64,000 nt of DNA, taken from positions 1,426,001-1,490,000 of the forward strand of contig NZ_AP024898.1 in NCBI RefSeq assembly GCF_024529975.1. The letters are read 5' to 3'. The DNA is from Vibrio quintilis. GTDB taxonomy: Bacteria; Pseudomonadota; Gammaproteobacteria; Enterobacterales; Vibrionaceae. Under the pieces are notes generated by a model, which worked only from the letters and a program-made list of their open reading frames with translations, had not been told where the DNA came from and made no database searches. Shown one piece after another: positions 33,804 through 42,354 of this stretch. The position numbers and the translations under genes were made by a program. Numbering within the stretch: the stretch's first letter is position 1; every line of letters begins with the position of its first letter.

Positions 33804-34541
33804 TTAAGATTTCATATATTTCAAGGACAGGCTAGCTTCTTCAGCAACTCCCGGACTCTTACTCGACATATACTTCAATAATAACTTTTCTGCATCCTGA
33901 CTGGAGCAATATTTTAAAGACTCAGCAATATTGTTTGCCGGGTCCGGGATTGACGGGGGCAGGTTTATAAAAGATTGGATAGCAGACCACCCTTTTTTGG
34001 CATCAAATCTAGCTAATACTGGTAAAAGCTGGCTAGCCTGATAAGGCTTTTGATTAGATAATGTACTTTGAATCACATTCTCAATTAGATCCGCCAATTC
34101 AATATAATTTGTTTTCAGTAAAACATATTTCAGCTTAGACTCAAAAAAATATTTTGGATAAATAGATAACAGCTTTTTCAATATAGTAATGATTTTATCC
34201 TCATCCCCATCAGACAAGCTGTATAAATATATGGCATAGGCTAACTCATCATAAACATTATCTTCATCTGTTATTCTATGTGACTCAAACCCAGATTCAT
34301 GAATCTTTTCTTCATCAACTAAAGAATCAAGAAATTTAACACCAGATTCATTTCCCCAGGCACTCAATACAAGCATTGCCTGATATGAAACGAATGTATC
34401 AGAAGAATCAAGCAAACCTAATAGTTCTGGAACTCTATCCTCAAGAGGAGGGTCAAGTAACTGCACTTCATCAAGCCCAACATCATCACCAAATTCATCG
34501 GTGTATAATAAGCGATATTCTTTTGAGTCAATGGGTATCAT
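33804..34541 (-). CDS. HEAT-repeat-like putative immunity protein
   Basis: A 245-aa acidic protein of paired helices: LLGLLDSSDTFVSYQAMLVL, then YDELAYAIYLYSLSDGDEDK, then SKSPGVAEEASLSLKYM at the end. This is a HEAT/armadillo-like solenoid, a frequent immunity fold next to polymorphic toxins. No toxin gene lies directly upstream, so it is an orphan here. The start ATG at 34541 lacks a strong ribosome site. Confidence 0.6.
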   Translation of the reverse strand: MIPIDSKEYRLLYTDEFGDDVGLDEVQLLDPPLEDRVPELLGLLDSSDTFVSYQAMLVLSAWGNESGVKFLDSLVDEEKIHESGFESHRITDEDNVYDELAYAIYLYSLSDGDEDKIITILKKLLSIYPKYFFESKLKYVLLKTNYIELADLIENVIQSTLSNQKPYQASQLLPVLARFDAKKGWSAIQSFINLPPSIPDPANNIAESLKYCSSQDAEKLLLKYMSSKSPGVAEEASLSLKYMKS

Positions 34542-34775
34542 AAATTCCTCTGCTCATGTTATATAATCAATAATAACTTTTAATTACCAAACCAGAATAA
34601 TCAGATAAAATCCATTGCGACCTAAATATATATATTACAATCAGAGTCTTCTGCAGAGATTTTTAAGTAATAGGAAATAATTTTATTCCCTCTATGTTTA
34701 TCAAAATCAGCTAAATGATGGCGTTGCAGTAGTATGATTAAAATAATAAATCACCATTTAACATTTTAATACTAC
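34542..34775. other. AT-rich spacer
   Basis: About 230 bp with no gene or repeat that I can identify, between the HEAT-like gene and the broken immunity gene. Confidence 0.4.
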
Positions 34776-34803
34776 TTAAAAAAGCCAGATTTCCGGCCTT
34801 TAA
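34776..34803 (-). terminator. Possible terminator
   Basis: On the minus strand AAAGGCC and GGCTTT pair around a short loop, followed by TTTTTT. It lies just downstream of the broken immunity gene ending at 34817. Confidence 0.45.
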
Positions 34804-34816
34804 TGTTAAAAAATTA

Positions 34817-35205
34817 TTAAACTTCATGCCAATAACGAGAAAAATCCTCTGGTAATCTTTCCCATGATTTAATCTGATTAATCACCTGAATATCCAAATC
34901 CTCATATTCCTGACTATCAGAATCAACATTACAAAGCCAGATGTAATTCTCATCCCGTTTAAAGTCAATTTCAATCTCACCTTCAGGTGTCAACATAAAG
35001 CGAGCTTTATTCCATCTTCACTACGCTGCATGATGTGATACAGTGCAAAAAAAGCCTCCTCACATTTTGTATTATGATCTACCCCGTCTGCAAGTGTCAC
35101 ATCAGCATCTTCAGTGATCACGGGTATACAATTACCATATTAGGCGCCATTAAAGGAGAAATGTTCAGATCACAGCCAACAACACCAAATTTATTGGTTA
35201 TAAAA
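34817..35205 (-). pseudogene. Frameshifted immunity-like gene
   Basis: Pieces lie in different frames: ISPLMAPNMVIVYP, then VITEDADVTLADGVDHNTKC and CEEAFFALYHIMQRSEDGIK, then MLTPEGEIEIDFKRDENYIW and QVINQIKSWERLPEDFSRYW. The last part has the look of the YezG/DUF600-like immunity group, a weak assignment. At least two frameshifts are needed to join the parts. A related scrap exists at about 31110-31162. Confidence 0.6.
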
Positions 35206-35210
35206 AATAA

Positions 35211-35624
35211 TCAATCTTCTTCAGAATAATATATCCATTCGTAAGATGATGATGGACTTCCGTCTTTAAAAAATATTTCTATAACAGAGAGTAATATATT
35301 TATGTCTTTTGCAACTTGATAATCAGGCCAGTAGTTTCCAGCTATATCTATTTTAAAATCGTTAACTTCATCATTTTTAAATATGTATTCTTCATCTTCA
35401 TCTACAAAAATTGACATGTGATAATGACCAGGCTTAGCAATCACATCCATATGTGTAAATTCTTCTTCGGGCCCATTCAGAGACAAAAACTCTATTTCAC
35501 CCATGTCGATTAATTGAATCAATTTAGTAACTTCATCCCAAGAAGGCTTATCTATACATTTCTTTACTTCCTCATTCGTTTGTCTATAGTAAATACAAGA
35601 AATATATGAAGTTATTTGGGCCAT
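35211..35624 (-). CDS. Putative immunity protein of the deaminase-like toxin
   Basis: A 137-aa protein whose ATG overlaps the last 13 bp of the broken PAAR-deaminase gene, so it is the cognate immunity by position. The pattern (WDEVTKLIQLIDMGEIEFLS, then HYHMSIFVDEDEEY, then NYWPDYQVAKDINILLSVIE) resembles the Imm1 group, which is known to accompany deaminase toxins; this is from memory and moderate. The gene remains intact although its toxin is inactivated. Confidence 0.65.
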   Translation of the reverse strand: MAQITSYISCIYYRQTNEEVKKCIDKPSWDEVTKLIQLIDMGEIEFLSLNGPEEEFTHMDVIAKPGHYHMSIFVDEDEEYIFKNDEVNDFKIDIAGNYWPDYQVAKDINILLSVIEIFFKDGSPSSSYEWIYYSEED

Positions 35625-36207
35625 CTCAGACCTCCTTTTTTAGTTGGCTTAAAATCCTTCGGCTCATTAAATGAAACTATTCCTGTTGGTTGGTGAACTT
35701 CTAAACTATCTAATTCAAGTTTCAAAGCCATTTTCTTCAAATCTGATTGACAAAAACTACAGGCATCTTGTCCATAAATAGTCAATATTGCCTTCCCCCC
35801 ACGATTGTTCGATTCATATGACTGAAATAGTGCACCAATTTCAGCATGTGCACTTGATGTAGTATTATTTGGTTTACCTGCTAATGCTCTTTTTTCATTA
35901 TATATAGGCAGCTTTTTCTCTATATTATTTTTTTATTTCTTGCTGTCTGATTGACATCATAGAAAATTTGCCCATTGTGTTCTAATATAGCCTCAACTTT
36001 CAAGTTTTCTTCAACAACACCATGCTTCTTTCGTAACTCTGCTTTTTTATCGGTATACTTATCTTGTCTGTTGCTTACTTTAGCTGACTTATCTGATTGC
36101 TTCTGTGTACTATTTTTCTCATTTCCAACCTCAACCCCAGGATCCTCCCCCTTAGCCTTCTTCGTCAGCGCTTCCGGAATAAACGGCGGACACGTCCAGA
36201 CCGCATC
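35612..36207 (-). pseudogene. 3' part of PAAR effector with cytidine-deaminase-fold tip
   Basis: The frame begins with the PAAR linker (DAVWTCPPFIPEALTKKAKG), continues through ILEHNGQIFYDVNQTARNK, then hits a shift in an A7 run (about 35919-35935). In the next frame it resumes LPIYNEKRALAGKPN, SAHAEIGALFQSYES and YGQDACSFCQSDLKKMAL. HAE plus CxxC is the zinc signature of cytidine deaminase-fold toxins (the class of DddA/SsdA). One added A would restore a single frame. The 5' end is cut at 36207 by an IS3 element; the missing part continues at 37797. Confidence 0.8.
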
Positions 36208-36264
36208 CCCTGTGTGTCAACCTGCTATTGAACCACCCGCTTTTGAGATAACATACAAATCAGG

Positions 36265-36681
36265 GTGAAAAAGGAGTTCATGATGCCAAAGAACACAACG
36301 GTTGAGCCGCAGGTCAATCCCTCTCCGGAGCTGGAAAAGAAAACCCGCCGTATCTTTACGACCGAATACAAGCTTTCCATTATACAACAGGCCGATGCCT
36401 GTAAACATGGCGAGGTTGGTGCCTTACTCCGGCGGGAAAAGCTTTACTCAAATCAGCTTTCACAATGGCGGAAAGAATTCGCTGAGAACGGCATCAAAGG
36501 GCTCGAAAAATCAGCCCCCGGTCCTGCGTCAGCAAAAACTCCCGAGCAAAAACGCATTGAGCTCTTAGAGAAAGAGAACGCCCGTCTTCGTCATCAGATT
36601 GAGGTAAAAGACGGTTGTCTCTCGCTCCAAAAAAAAGCCTTGGCGTTGATAGAAGCGATGGAACAAGAGAACAAATCATGA
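36265..36681 (+). CDS. IS3-family transposase OrfA (helix-turn-helix subunit)
   Basis: A 138-aa protein with an HTH (FTTEYKLSIIQQADACKHGE, then LLRREKLYSNQLSQWRKEFA) and a C-terminal leucine-zipper-like helix (LLEKENARLRHQIEVKDGCL). It binds the terminal repeats in this family. Its TGA overlaps the ATG of OrfB (ATGA). Confidence 0.88.
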   Translation: MKKEFMMPKNTTVEPQVNPSPELEKKTRRIFTTEYKLSIIQQADACKHGEVGALLRREKLYSNQLSQWRKEFAENGIKGLEKSAPGPASAKTPEQKRIELLEKENARLRHQIEVKDGCLSLQKKALALIEAMEQENKS

Positions 36682-37757
36682 CGCTGGCGCAACATCCCTT
36701 ACCTGCATTTGTCTCCCAAAGGCTCGCCTGCCAGGTGCTTAACGTCAACCGCAATACATTAAGACGTTATATCCGGGGTGTTCAGTTTTGTGGCCCTTTG
36801 CCCCGGATTCACCGCTCCCGGAAACACGCGCGCCAGCCCAGAGCATTAAGCGATACAGAAAGAGAAACAGTGAAATCGGTGATGCTCAGTGAAACTTATT
36901 GTAACCAACCGCCGGTGCAGATTTATTATGACCTGTTGCAGCAAGGGCAATATCTGTGCTCAGTCAGCACCATGCACCGGCTCTTACGTGAAGATAATCT
37001 TCATGGTGAACGCCGGGCACAGCGGCCAGCGCAGTCTCACATGGTTCCCCGTCTGGTGGCTCAACATCCCAATCAGGTCTGGACCTGGGATATCACCAAA
37101 TTACCCACTCAAAAGCGGGGAGAATATTTATCACTTTATGTCGTGATGGATTTATTTAGCCGTTACATTGTTGCCTGGATGCTATCGCGCAAGGAAAACA
37201 GTGCGTTAGCATCCCAGCTAATGGAAGAAGCAATCACCCGTTATGACCTTGAATCAAGCGGTTTAACCCTTCATCAGGACAGAGGCGCGCCGATGACTGC
37301 CCATTGTTATCTGGATTTGCTGTCTGAGCTTGCAGTCACCGCCAGCCACAGTCGTCCGCGGGTCAGTAATGACAACCCATTTAGTGAATCACAATTTAAA
37401 ACACTCAAATATCAACCAGATTATCCCCGTCGTTTTGAAGATTATGGGCATGCGAATCGTTGGTGTCAGGACTATGTAACATGGTACAACACCTGTCATT
37501 ATCACAGCCAGTTAGGTGGCTTTACACCGGAGCATGTTTTTACAGGAAGATATACAGAGGAGGCAGTGACACGTCAGGCGGGTCTTGATGCCGCTTATGC
37601 TGCACACCCGGAGCGTTTTGCTAAAGGTGCCCCCAAAGTCGCGATGCCAGCCAAAGAAGTGAGTATTAATCCGGTACCGGAAGATGCTGATAGTGAAGTG
37701 ATAGAAAAAGGTGTGAATTTCCCAACCTTATCCAGCGTCACGAGAAATGCAATTTAA
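36678..37757 (+). CDS. IS3-family transposase OrfB (DDE integrase)
   Basis: About 359 aa from ATG 36678 (MTLAQHPLPAFVSQRLACQV). Catalytic core: Asp in VWTWDITKLPTQKRG, Asp in LTLHQDRGAPMTA and Glu in NPFSESQFKTLKYQPDYP. The end, YHSQLGGFTPEHVFTG, is typical. The ATGA overlap with OrfA suggests translational coupling rather than the usual -1 frameshift fusion, though the frame is open further upstream inside OrfA. Confidence 0.9.
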   Translation: MTLAQHPLPAFVSQRLACQVLNVNRNTLRRYIRGVQFCGPLPRIHRSRKHARQPRALSDTERETVKSVMLSETYCNQPPVQIYYDLLQQGQYLCSVSTMHRLLREDNLHGERRAQRPAQSHMVPRLVAQHPNQVWTWDITKLPTQKRGEYLSLYVVMDLFSRYIVAWMLSRKENSALASQLMEEAITRYDLESSGLTLHQDRGAPMTAHCYLDLLSELAVTASHSRPRVSNDNPFSESQFKTLKYQPDYPRRFEDYGHANRWCQDYVTWYNTCHYHSQLGGFTPEHVFTGRYTEEAVTRQAGLDAAYAAHPERFAKGAPKVAMPAKEVSINPVPEDADSEVIEKGVNFPTLSSVTRNAI

Positions 37758-37796
37758 TTATTTTCCGGGTGGTGCAAAACAGGTTGACACGTTCCG

Positions 37797-38175
37797 CATC
37801 GGCCGCTTCTGCAAGCGGGGTGATTTTCAGATAAGTGGCTTTTTCCTTTTACCGCAATCAAATGTCTCACCTTTATAAGGCGTATCGCCGATAAATACAT
37901 CGCCTGAACCAGCGGCGACTGAGCCGCCGCAGTTGATGGCATCGCCGACCCGTGCTGCGGGTTTACCGTTGATAGACACATTCGATGAACCGGCATTGAT
38001 GGCGCGCCCGTGAACCCCGTGTGGCACCTGAGGGCAGGGACACGCATGCAGCAGCACCGTGTCTCCCTTACGTGCTGCCGGCTTGCCGTTAATTGAAACG
38101 TCCGGACTGCCTGCCACAATCGGTGTTGCAGGGAAACAGCCATGCCCGGAGCAACTGTCTCCTAATCTTCCTGCT
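37797..38175 (-). pseudogene. 5' part of the interrupted PAAR-deaminase effector gene
   Basis: It encodes SKAGRLGDSCSGHGCFPATP and the rest of a PAAR domain nearly identical to those at 33437 and 44141. Relative to them, 10 nt are missing near 37847-37850 (after GGCTTTTTCC), which shifts the frame before the IS3 insertion point. No ATG precedes the PAAR codons; ahead of them lies IS3 copy 2. The gene therefore carries three independent lesions. Confidence 0.85.
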
Positions 38176-38242
38176 TTTGACCTTCGGATTCCCCCTAAAT
38201 CCCCGGAACGTGTCAACCTGTTTTGCACCACCCGGAAAATAA

Positions 38243-39322
38243 TTAAATTGCATTTCTCGTGACGCTGGATAAGGTTGGGAAATTCACACCTTTTTCTATC
38301 ACTTCACTATCAGCATCTTCCGGTACCGGATTAATACTCACTTCTTTGGCTGGCATCGCGACTTTGGGGGCACCTTTAGCAAAACGCTCCGGGTGTGCAG
38401 CATAAGCGGCATCAAGACCCGCCTGACGTGTCACTGCCTCCTCTGTATATCTTCCTGTAAAAACATGCTCCGGTGTAAAGCCACCTAACTGGCTGTGATA
38501 ATGACAGGTGTTGTACCATGTTACATAGTCCTGACACCAACGATTCGCATGCCCATAATCTTCAAAACGACGGGGATAATCTGGTTGATATTTGAGTGTT
38601 TTAAATTGTGATTCACTAAATGGGTTGTCATTACTGACCCGCGGACGACTGTGGCTGGCGGTGACTGCAAGCTCAGACAGCAAATCCAGATAACAATGGG
38701 CAGTCATCGGCGCGCCTCTGTCCTGATGAAGGGTTAAACCGCTTGATTCAAGGTCATAACGGGTGATTGCTTCTTCCATTAGCTGGGATGCTAACGCACT
38801 GTTTTCCTTGCGCGATAGCATCCAGGCAACAATGTAACGGCTAAATAAATCCATCACGACATAAAGTGATAAATATTCTCCCCGCTTTTGAGTGGGTAAT
38901 TTGGTGATATCCCAGGTCCAGACCTGATTGGGATGTTGAGCCACCAGACGGGGAACCATGTGAGACTGCGCTGGCCGCTGTGCCCGGCGTTCACCATGAA
39001 GATTATCTTCACGTAAGAGCCGGTGCATGGTGCTGACTGAGCACAGATATTGCCCTTGCTGCAACAGGTCATAATAAATCTGCACCGGCGGTTGGTTACA
39101 ATAAGTTTCACTGAGCATCACCGATTTCACTGTTTCTCTTTCTGTATCGCTTAATGCTCTGGGCTGGCGCGCGTGTTTCCGGGAGCGGTGAATCCGGGGC
39201 AAAGGGCCACAAAACTGAACACCCCGGATATAACGTCTTAATGTATTGCGGTTGACGTTAAGCACCTGGCAGGCGAGCCTTTGGGAGACAAATGCAGGTA
39301 AGGGATGTTGCGCCAGCGTCAT
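38243..39322 (-). CDS. IS3-family transposase OrfB, second copy
   Basis: Same protein as at 36678-37757, with intact DDE residues and the ATGA overlap with OrfA. Confidence 0.9.
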   Translation of the reverse strand: MTLAQHPLPAFVSQRLACQVLNVNRNTLRRYIRGVQFCGPLPRIHRSRKHARQPRALSDTERETVKSVMLSETYCNQPPVQIYYDLLQQGQYLCSVSTMHRLLREDNLHGERRAQRPAQSHMVPRLVAQHPNQVWTWDITKLPTQKRGEYLSLYVVMDLFSRYIVAWMLSRKENSALASQLMEEAITRYDLESSGLTLHQDRGAPMTAHCYLDLLSELAVTASHSRPRVSNDNPFSESQFKTLKYQPDYPRRFEDYGHANRWCQDYVTWYNTCHYHSQLGGFTPEHVFTGRYTEEAVTRQAGLDAAYAAHPERFAKGAPKVAMPAKEVSINPVPEDADSEVIEKGVNFPTLSSVTRNAI

Positions 39323-39735
39323 GATTTGTTCTCTTGTTCCATCGCTTCTATCAACGCCAAGGCTTTTTTTTGGAGCGAGAGACAACCGTCTTTTACCTCA
39401 ATCTGATGACGAAGACGGGCGTTCTCTTTCTCTAAGAGCTCAATGCGTTTTTGCTCGGGAGTTTTTGCTGACGCAGGACCGGGGGCTGATTTTTCGAGCC
39501 CTTTGATGCCGTTCTCAGCGAATTCTTTCCGCCATTGTGAAAGCTGATTTGAGTAAAGCTTTTCCCGCCGGAGTAAGGCACCAACCTCGCCATGTTTACA
39601 GGCATCGGCCTGTTGTATAATGGAAAGCTTGTATTCGGTCGTAAAGATACGGCGGGTTTTCTTTTCCAGCTCCGGAGAGGGATTGACCTGCGGCTCAACC
39701 GTTGTGTTCTTTGGCATCATGAACTCCTTTTTCAC
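39319..39735 (-). CDS. IS3-family transposase OrfA, second copy
   Basis: Same 138-aa protein as at 36265-36681, with HTH and zipper-like helix intact. Confidence 0.88.
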   Translation of the reverse strand: MKKEFMMPKNTTVEPQVNPSPELEKKTRRIFTTEYKLSIIQQADACKHGEVGALLRREKLYSNQLSQWRKEFAENGIKGLEKSAPGPASAKTPEQKRIELLEKENARLRHQIEVKDGCLSLQKKALALIEAMEQENKS

Positions 39736-39847
39736 CCTGATTTGTATGTTATCTCAAAAGCGGGTGGTTCAATAGCAGGTTGACACACAGGGTCCCAACC
39801 AGGCAAATAAAGCAAGATTTTTTTCACTTTGATAAGTATTTTAAAAC

Positions 39848-39884
39848 ATAAAAAACCCAATAATTGATATCCAACTATTGGGCG
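39848..39884 (-). terminator. Intrinsic terminator after the SMI1/KNR4-like gene
   Basis: On the minus strand CCCAATA pairs with TATTGGG around a 19-nt loop (itself partly self-complementary) and is followed by TTTTTT. The stop of the upstream gene is at 39943. Confidence 0.75.
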
Positions 39885-39942
39885 CTTCACTATTTCTTTA
39901 CTATGAATAAAATTAGATTTTAATCAAAATAATTTTCTTATT

Positions 39943-40401
39943 TTAACTAAGAGAATCAATCAGTTCAGATAAACTATCAGTTACAAACAGAATAGCATCT
40001 TCATCATCAGGATCTTCTTCTACATCAACAAAAACAACAGGAGGGTTTTCTGTACAATTTCTGTAATCATAAGCAAAAAAGCATCCACTACCACCAGTAC
40101 CAGCAATAGGTATGATATTTTCGTATACGTCAGACCATTTTTCCCACTTTTTAATCACACTATATAGTTCCTGCGCTTCAGTAGCATCTTTCATCACATG
40201 AAATAGAGGGCCAAAAACTGATGATGCTAATTTGCCAGATTCAATTGTCTCTGGGGTTGGCATTTTACCTTGATGGTCTAATATCAGGTTTTTATAATCT
40301 TCTGGTAAAGATACTTTTAAAGCTGATTCCAGGTATAACAAATCTTGTTGTGTTGCATCGCCAACCGATGGATCAATATATTCTTCCCATACAATACTCA
40401 T
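39943..40401 (-). CDS. SMI1/KNR4-family immunity protein
   Basis: A 152-aa protein with the SMI1/KNR4 layout: a helix starting LLYLESALKVSLPEDYKNLI, then LDHQGKMPTPETIES, a central YSVIKKWEKWSDVYENIIPI, then GSGCFFAYDYRNCTENPPVV and an acidic 'DVEEDPDDEDAILFVTDS' end. The family commonly protects against nuclease tips. Here it follows a WHH-type nuclease tip remnant by 24 bp, a well-known pairing, so cognate immunity is likely. Confidence 0.8.
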   Translation of the reverse strand: MSIVWEEYIDPSVGDATQQDLLYLESALKVSLPEDYKNLILDHQGKMPTPETIESGKLASSVFGPLFHVMKDATEAQELYSVIKKWEKWSDVYENIIPIAGTGGSGCFFAYDYRNCTENPPVVFVDVEEDPDDEDAILFVTDSLSELIDSLS

Positions 40402-40425
40402 ATTTCTACCTATTAATTTATCAGA

Positions 40426-40614
40426 TTATTTAGTTTTCTTTTTCTTCTTATAACCACCACCCCATATAGACATTCCACAGGTATGAGGAACAAATGCTTC
40501 ATGCTCTTTATGATCGACAAGTTGCATTCTTCCGGTATCCTGATGGTGATGCCACGTCACACCTGAAGGTGGAGATTTTGATGCAGGATCTTTAAGAAAA
40601 TAAGTAACTATACC
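40426..40614 (-). pseudogene. WHH-type HNH nuclease tip remnant
   Basis: About 63 residues: DPASKSPPSGVTWHHHQDTG, then RMQLVDHKEHEAFVPHTCG, then MSIWGGGYKKKK. The WHHHQD...MQLV...H..hvpHtgG pattern is that of the WHH family of HNH/Endo VII nucleases. The catalytic histidines survive, but everything N-terminal is gone: homology stops at the short dispersed repeat at 40611. The SMI1/KNR4 gene follows. Confidence 0.75.
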
Positions 40615-40634
40615 CAAACAACCTGAAGATGCAG
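40611..40634. repeat. Short dispersed repeat, second copy
   Basis: ACCCAAACAACCTGAAGATG followed by CAGG; compare 30464-30486. It sits exactly at the truncation point of the nuclease tip. Confidence 0.6.
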
Positions 40635-40739
40635 GGTTCAGTGAGATTTATCCAGCCTTGAGACAAGGCAATCAAGTGACCGCCATAATCAATCTCATAT
40701 AAATATATCTCGACCTGATGTTACATAATAGAATAAAAA

Positions 40740-41192
40740 TTATTTTTGAAATTGATTATTTAATCTGCCAAGTGCCTGATGGTACTTATATATCCGTTTC
40801 AGATCTTTTTCCTGAAGTTTATTTAATCTTGTAACATTAAGATTATCTTTTATATCTTCAATCTTTATAATACATGCCAGTTTGTTTGTTAAGATTCTAT
40901 CAATAAAATCATCATAGCTTTCAGCCTGTTTTCTGGACAAACAATCTAAGGCCTCTGTGATCTCATCTGAAAAGCCGCAGCATTTTATTTCACTGAGACT
41001 CATGTCGGAATCCTCAATCACGTCATGTAATACAGCTACAATTCTCTCTTTTTCACTGTCGAACTGAAACATCACACGAAGAGGATGCAAAACATAAGGC
41101 TGCCCAGCCTTGTCAATTTGACCACTATGCGCTTGGGTCGCAATTTGGATGGCTAGATCCAAGCTATTCTTCTTTCCCATTAATATACTCAT
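40740..41192 (-). CDS. Small HD-domain protein resembling alarmone hydrolases
   Basis: A 150-aa protein with the RelA/SpoT-type HD hydrolase signature: AHSGQIDKAGQPYVLHPLRV (His22, His36), VLHDVIED (His56, Asp57, Glu60, Asp61) and KIEDIKDNLNVTRL (Asp113, Asn117). No synthetase domain, as in stand-alone small alarmone hydrolases (MESH1-like). It is the last gene of the operon behind the PAAR-ART effector, 55 bp after its neighbour. A role in hydrolysing a toxin-made pyrophosphorylated nucleotide (immunity) or in general (p)ppGpp turnover is possible. No toxSAS-type synthetase is in the window, so this is inference. Confidence 0.75.
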   Translation of the reverse strand: MSILMGKKNSLDLAIQIATQAHSGQIDKAGQPYVLHPLRVMFQFDSEKERIVAVLHDVIEDSDMSLSEIKCCGFSDEITEALDCLSRKQAESYDDFIDRILTNKLACIIKIEDIKDNLNVTRLNKLQEKDLKRIYKYHQALGRLNNQFQK

Positions 41193-41247
41193 CTTTAGTT
41201 ATTTCATCACCAAACAGTAGTGCATCATAAAAAATTCATGTTTCTAT

Positions 41248-41511
41248 CTATGGAAATTCAGCCAATAATTCTTCCAGCCATGCAAATAGATCTTCTTGTG
41301 AATCAAAATCTTCTTTAGTTAGTTGCTCGTATTCATCGGGAGACATTGATTGATTATCAATCACTTCACGTAACTGATTTTTGACAAGTTCGGCATCATA
41401 TGGAAAACCTCTGCCACTTATAATAGATTCTCTGATGAACTGTGGGTCGTAACATTCTACATCACAATACTTGACCAGCACTGTATGCAATGGTTCTTTA
41501 ATTTTTACCAT
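41248..41511 (-). CDS. Small acidic protein, putative immunity
   Basis: An 87-aa acidic protein (MVKIKEPLHTVLVKYCDVEC, ending DLFAWLEELLAEFP). The start is 1 bp after the stop of the ADP-ribosylglycohydrolase, so the genes are cotranscribed. It resembles small CDI-type immunity proteins in size and composition but no family is assigned. Confidence 0.55.
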   Translation of the reverse strand: MVKIKEPLHTVLVKYCDVECYDPQFIRESIISGRGFPYDAELVKNQLREVIDNQSMSPDEYEQLTKEDFDSQEDLFAWLEELLAEFP

Positions 41512-41512
41512 T

Positions 41513-42346
41513 TCAATAAACAGAATATAGTTTATTATCTAACGCCTGAAGGTAATGAACACCATAAGAAGATTCATCCAAAGCATTGATCATATTGACA
41601 GGTAGTGATTGATCATATTCTTCAAAACATGTTGCAAGTCCGGCCGCAATAGAAGCAACACTATCAGTATCTCCTCCCAGAGAAACACACTGAATAATCA
41701 GATCTGACAGGTTATCATTAGAAATCAGACAGCTAAATGCGGCACTCACCGTATCATAAGCTTTTACACTGACCTCAGTACACCAGTTAAAATCCCAGTC
41801 AGAGACCCCATAGTTTTCCAGAAAACATTTCAGATCTGAAACTTTACCGTGCTGGTGAATTCCGAAATGACCAGCTAATGCAACAGCACAAGCTGATTGT
41901 ATTGCAATATCAGTGTTATGAGTGATGGAAGCCTGCATGCTGGCTTTAGAGATTAACTCACCTGTGTCTTTGATAACACTCAGAGGTACAGAACGCATAG
42001 CTGCGCCATTTCTGTTGCTGGTATTGATGATTTTTTCTAAAAATTCCTGACCGCTGTGTATCCCGGTAAGAAAGCTATGGAACCCTTTGGCATAACCCAG
42101 TCGTGGATCCCGTTTAAAACATGCTACAAATTTGTCTGCAATAAGAGCCTTGGTCCAGTGAGGTGCTTCCACAATCAACTCAGCAATCGCAACAGACATT
42201 TGAGTATCATCGGTATATTTGGCAGATATGCCATACAGCTCATGAGACAGATAATGAGAAAAATCATTATGCTGATTTATTTTATCCCTGGAGGAAAATT
42301 CAAACCCGGCACCGTATGCATCCGCAACTGCTATTTCTGTTAACAT
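41513..42346 (-). CDS. ADP-ribosylglycohydrolase, likely immunity to the ART effector
   Basis: A 277-aa ARH/DraG-fold enzyme that would remove ADP-ribose from target proteins. Signatures: ADAYGAGFEF at the N-terminus, YTDDTQM (residues 44-50, metal site), and SLGGDTDSVASIAAG (224-229, second metal site). In Serratia, the T6SS ART effector Tre1 is countered by an immunity protein of this family (Tri1). Two genes upstream in this operon is a PAAR-ART effector, so an enzymatic antidote is strongly suggested. It starts almost at the metal-binding core; a blocking N-terminal extension like that of Tri1 is not visible. The stop at 41513 directly abuts the next gene. Confidence 0.85.
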   Translation of the reverse strand: MLTEIAVADAYGAGFEFSSRDKINQHNDFSHYLSHELYGISAKYTDDTQMSVAIAELIVEAPHWTKALIADKFVACFKRDPRLGYAKGFHSFLTGIHSGQEFLEKIINTSNRNGAAMRSVPLSVIKDTGELISKASMQASITHNTDIAIQSACAVALAGHFGIHQHGKVSDLKCFLENYGVSDWDFNWCTEVSVKAYDTVSAAFSCLISNDNLSDLIIQCVSLGGDTDSVASIAAGLATCFEEYDQSLPVNMINALDESSYGVHYLQALDNKLYSVY

Positions 42347-42354
42347 CGTTTTGT

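Larger units (their letters stand above)
36208..37796 (+). mobile_element. IS3-family element, copy 1, 1589 bp
   Basis: The ends CCCTGTGTGTCAACCTG and CGGAACGTGTCAACCTG (inverted) share the repeat GTGTCAACCTG and, further in, ACCACCCG. Both copies in the window have the same outer 7 bp. With these ends each has its own 4-bp target duplication: CATC here (36204-36207 and 37797-37800). The insertion split the PAAR-deaminase gene. Confidence 0.9.
38204..39792 (-). mobile_element. IS3-family element, copy 2, 1589 bp, inverted to copy 1
   Basis: Apparently identical to copy 1 but on the other strand, with its own target duplication TCCC (38200-38203 and 39793-39796). The two different duplications show independent insertions. 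Together they flank a ~400-bp PAAR fragment. Confidence 0.9.

Noticed and set aside
36208..39792. Inversion between the two IS3 copies as the origin of the flanks
   Set aside because: Each copy has its own matching 4-bp duplication on both sides, so both are simple insertions.
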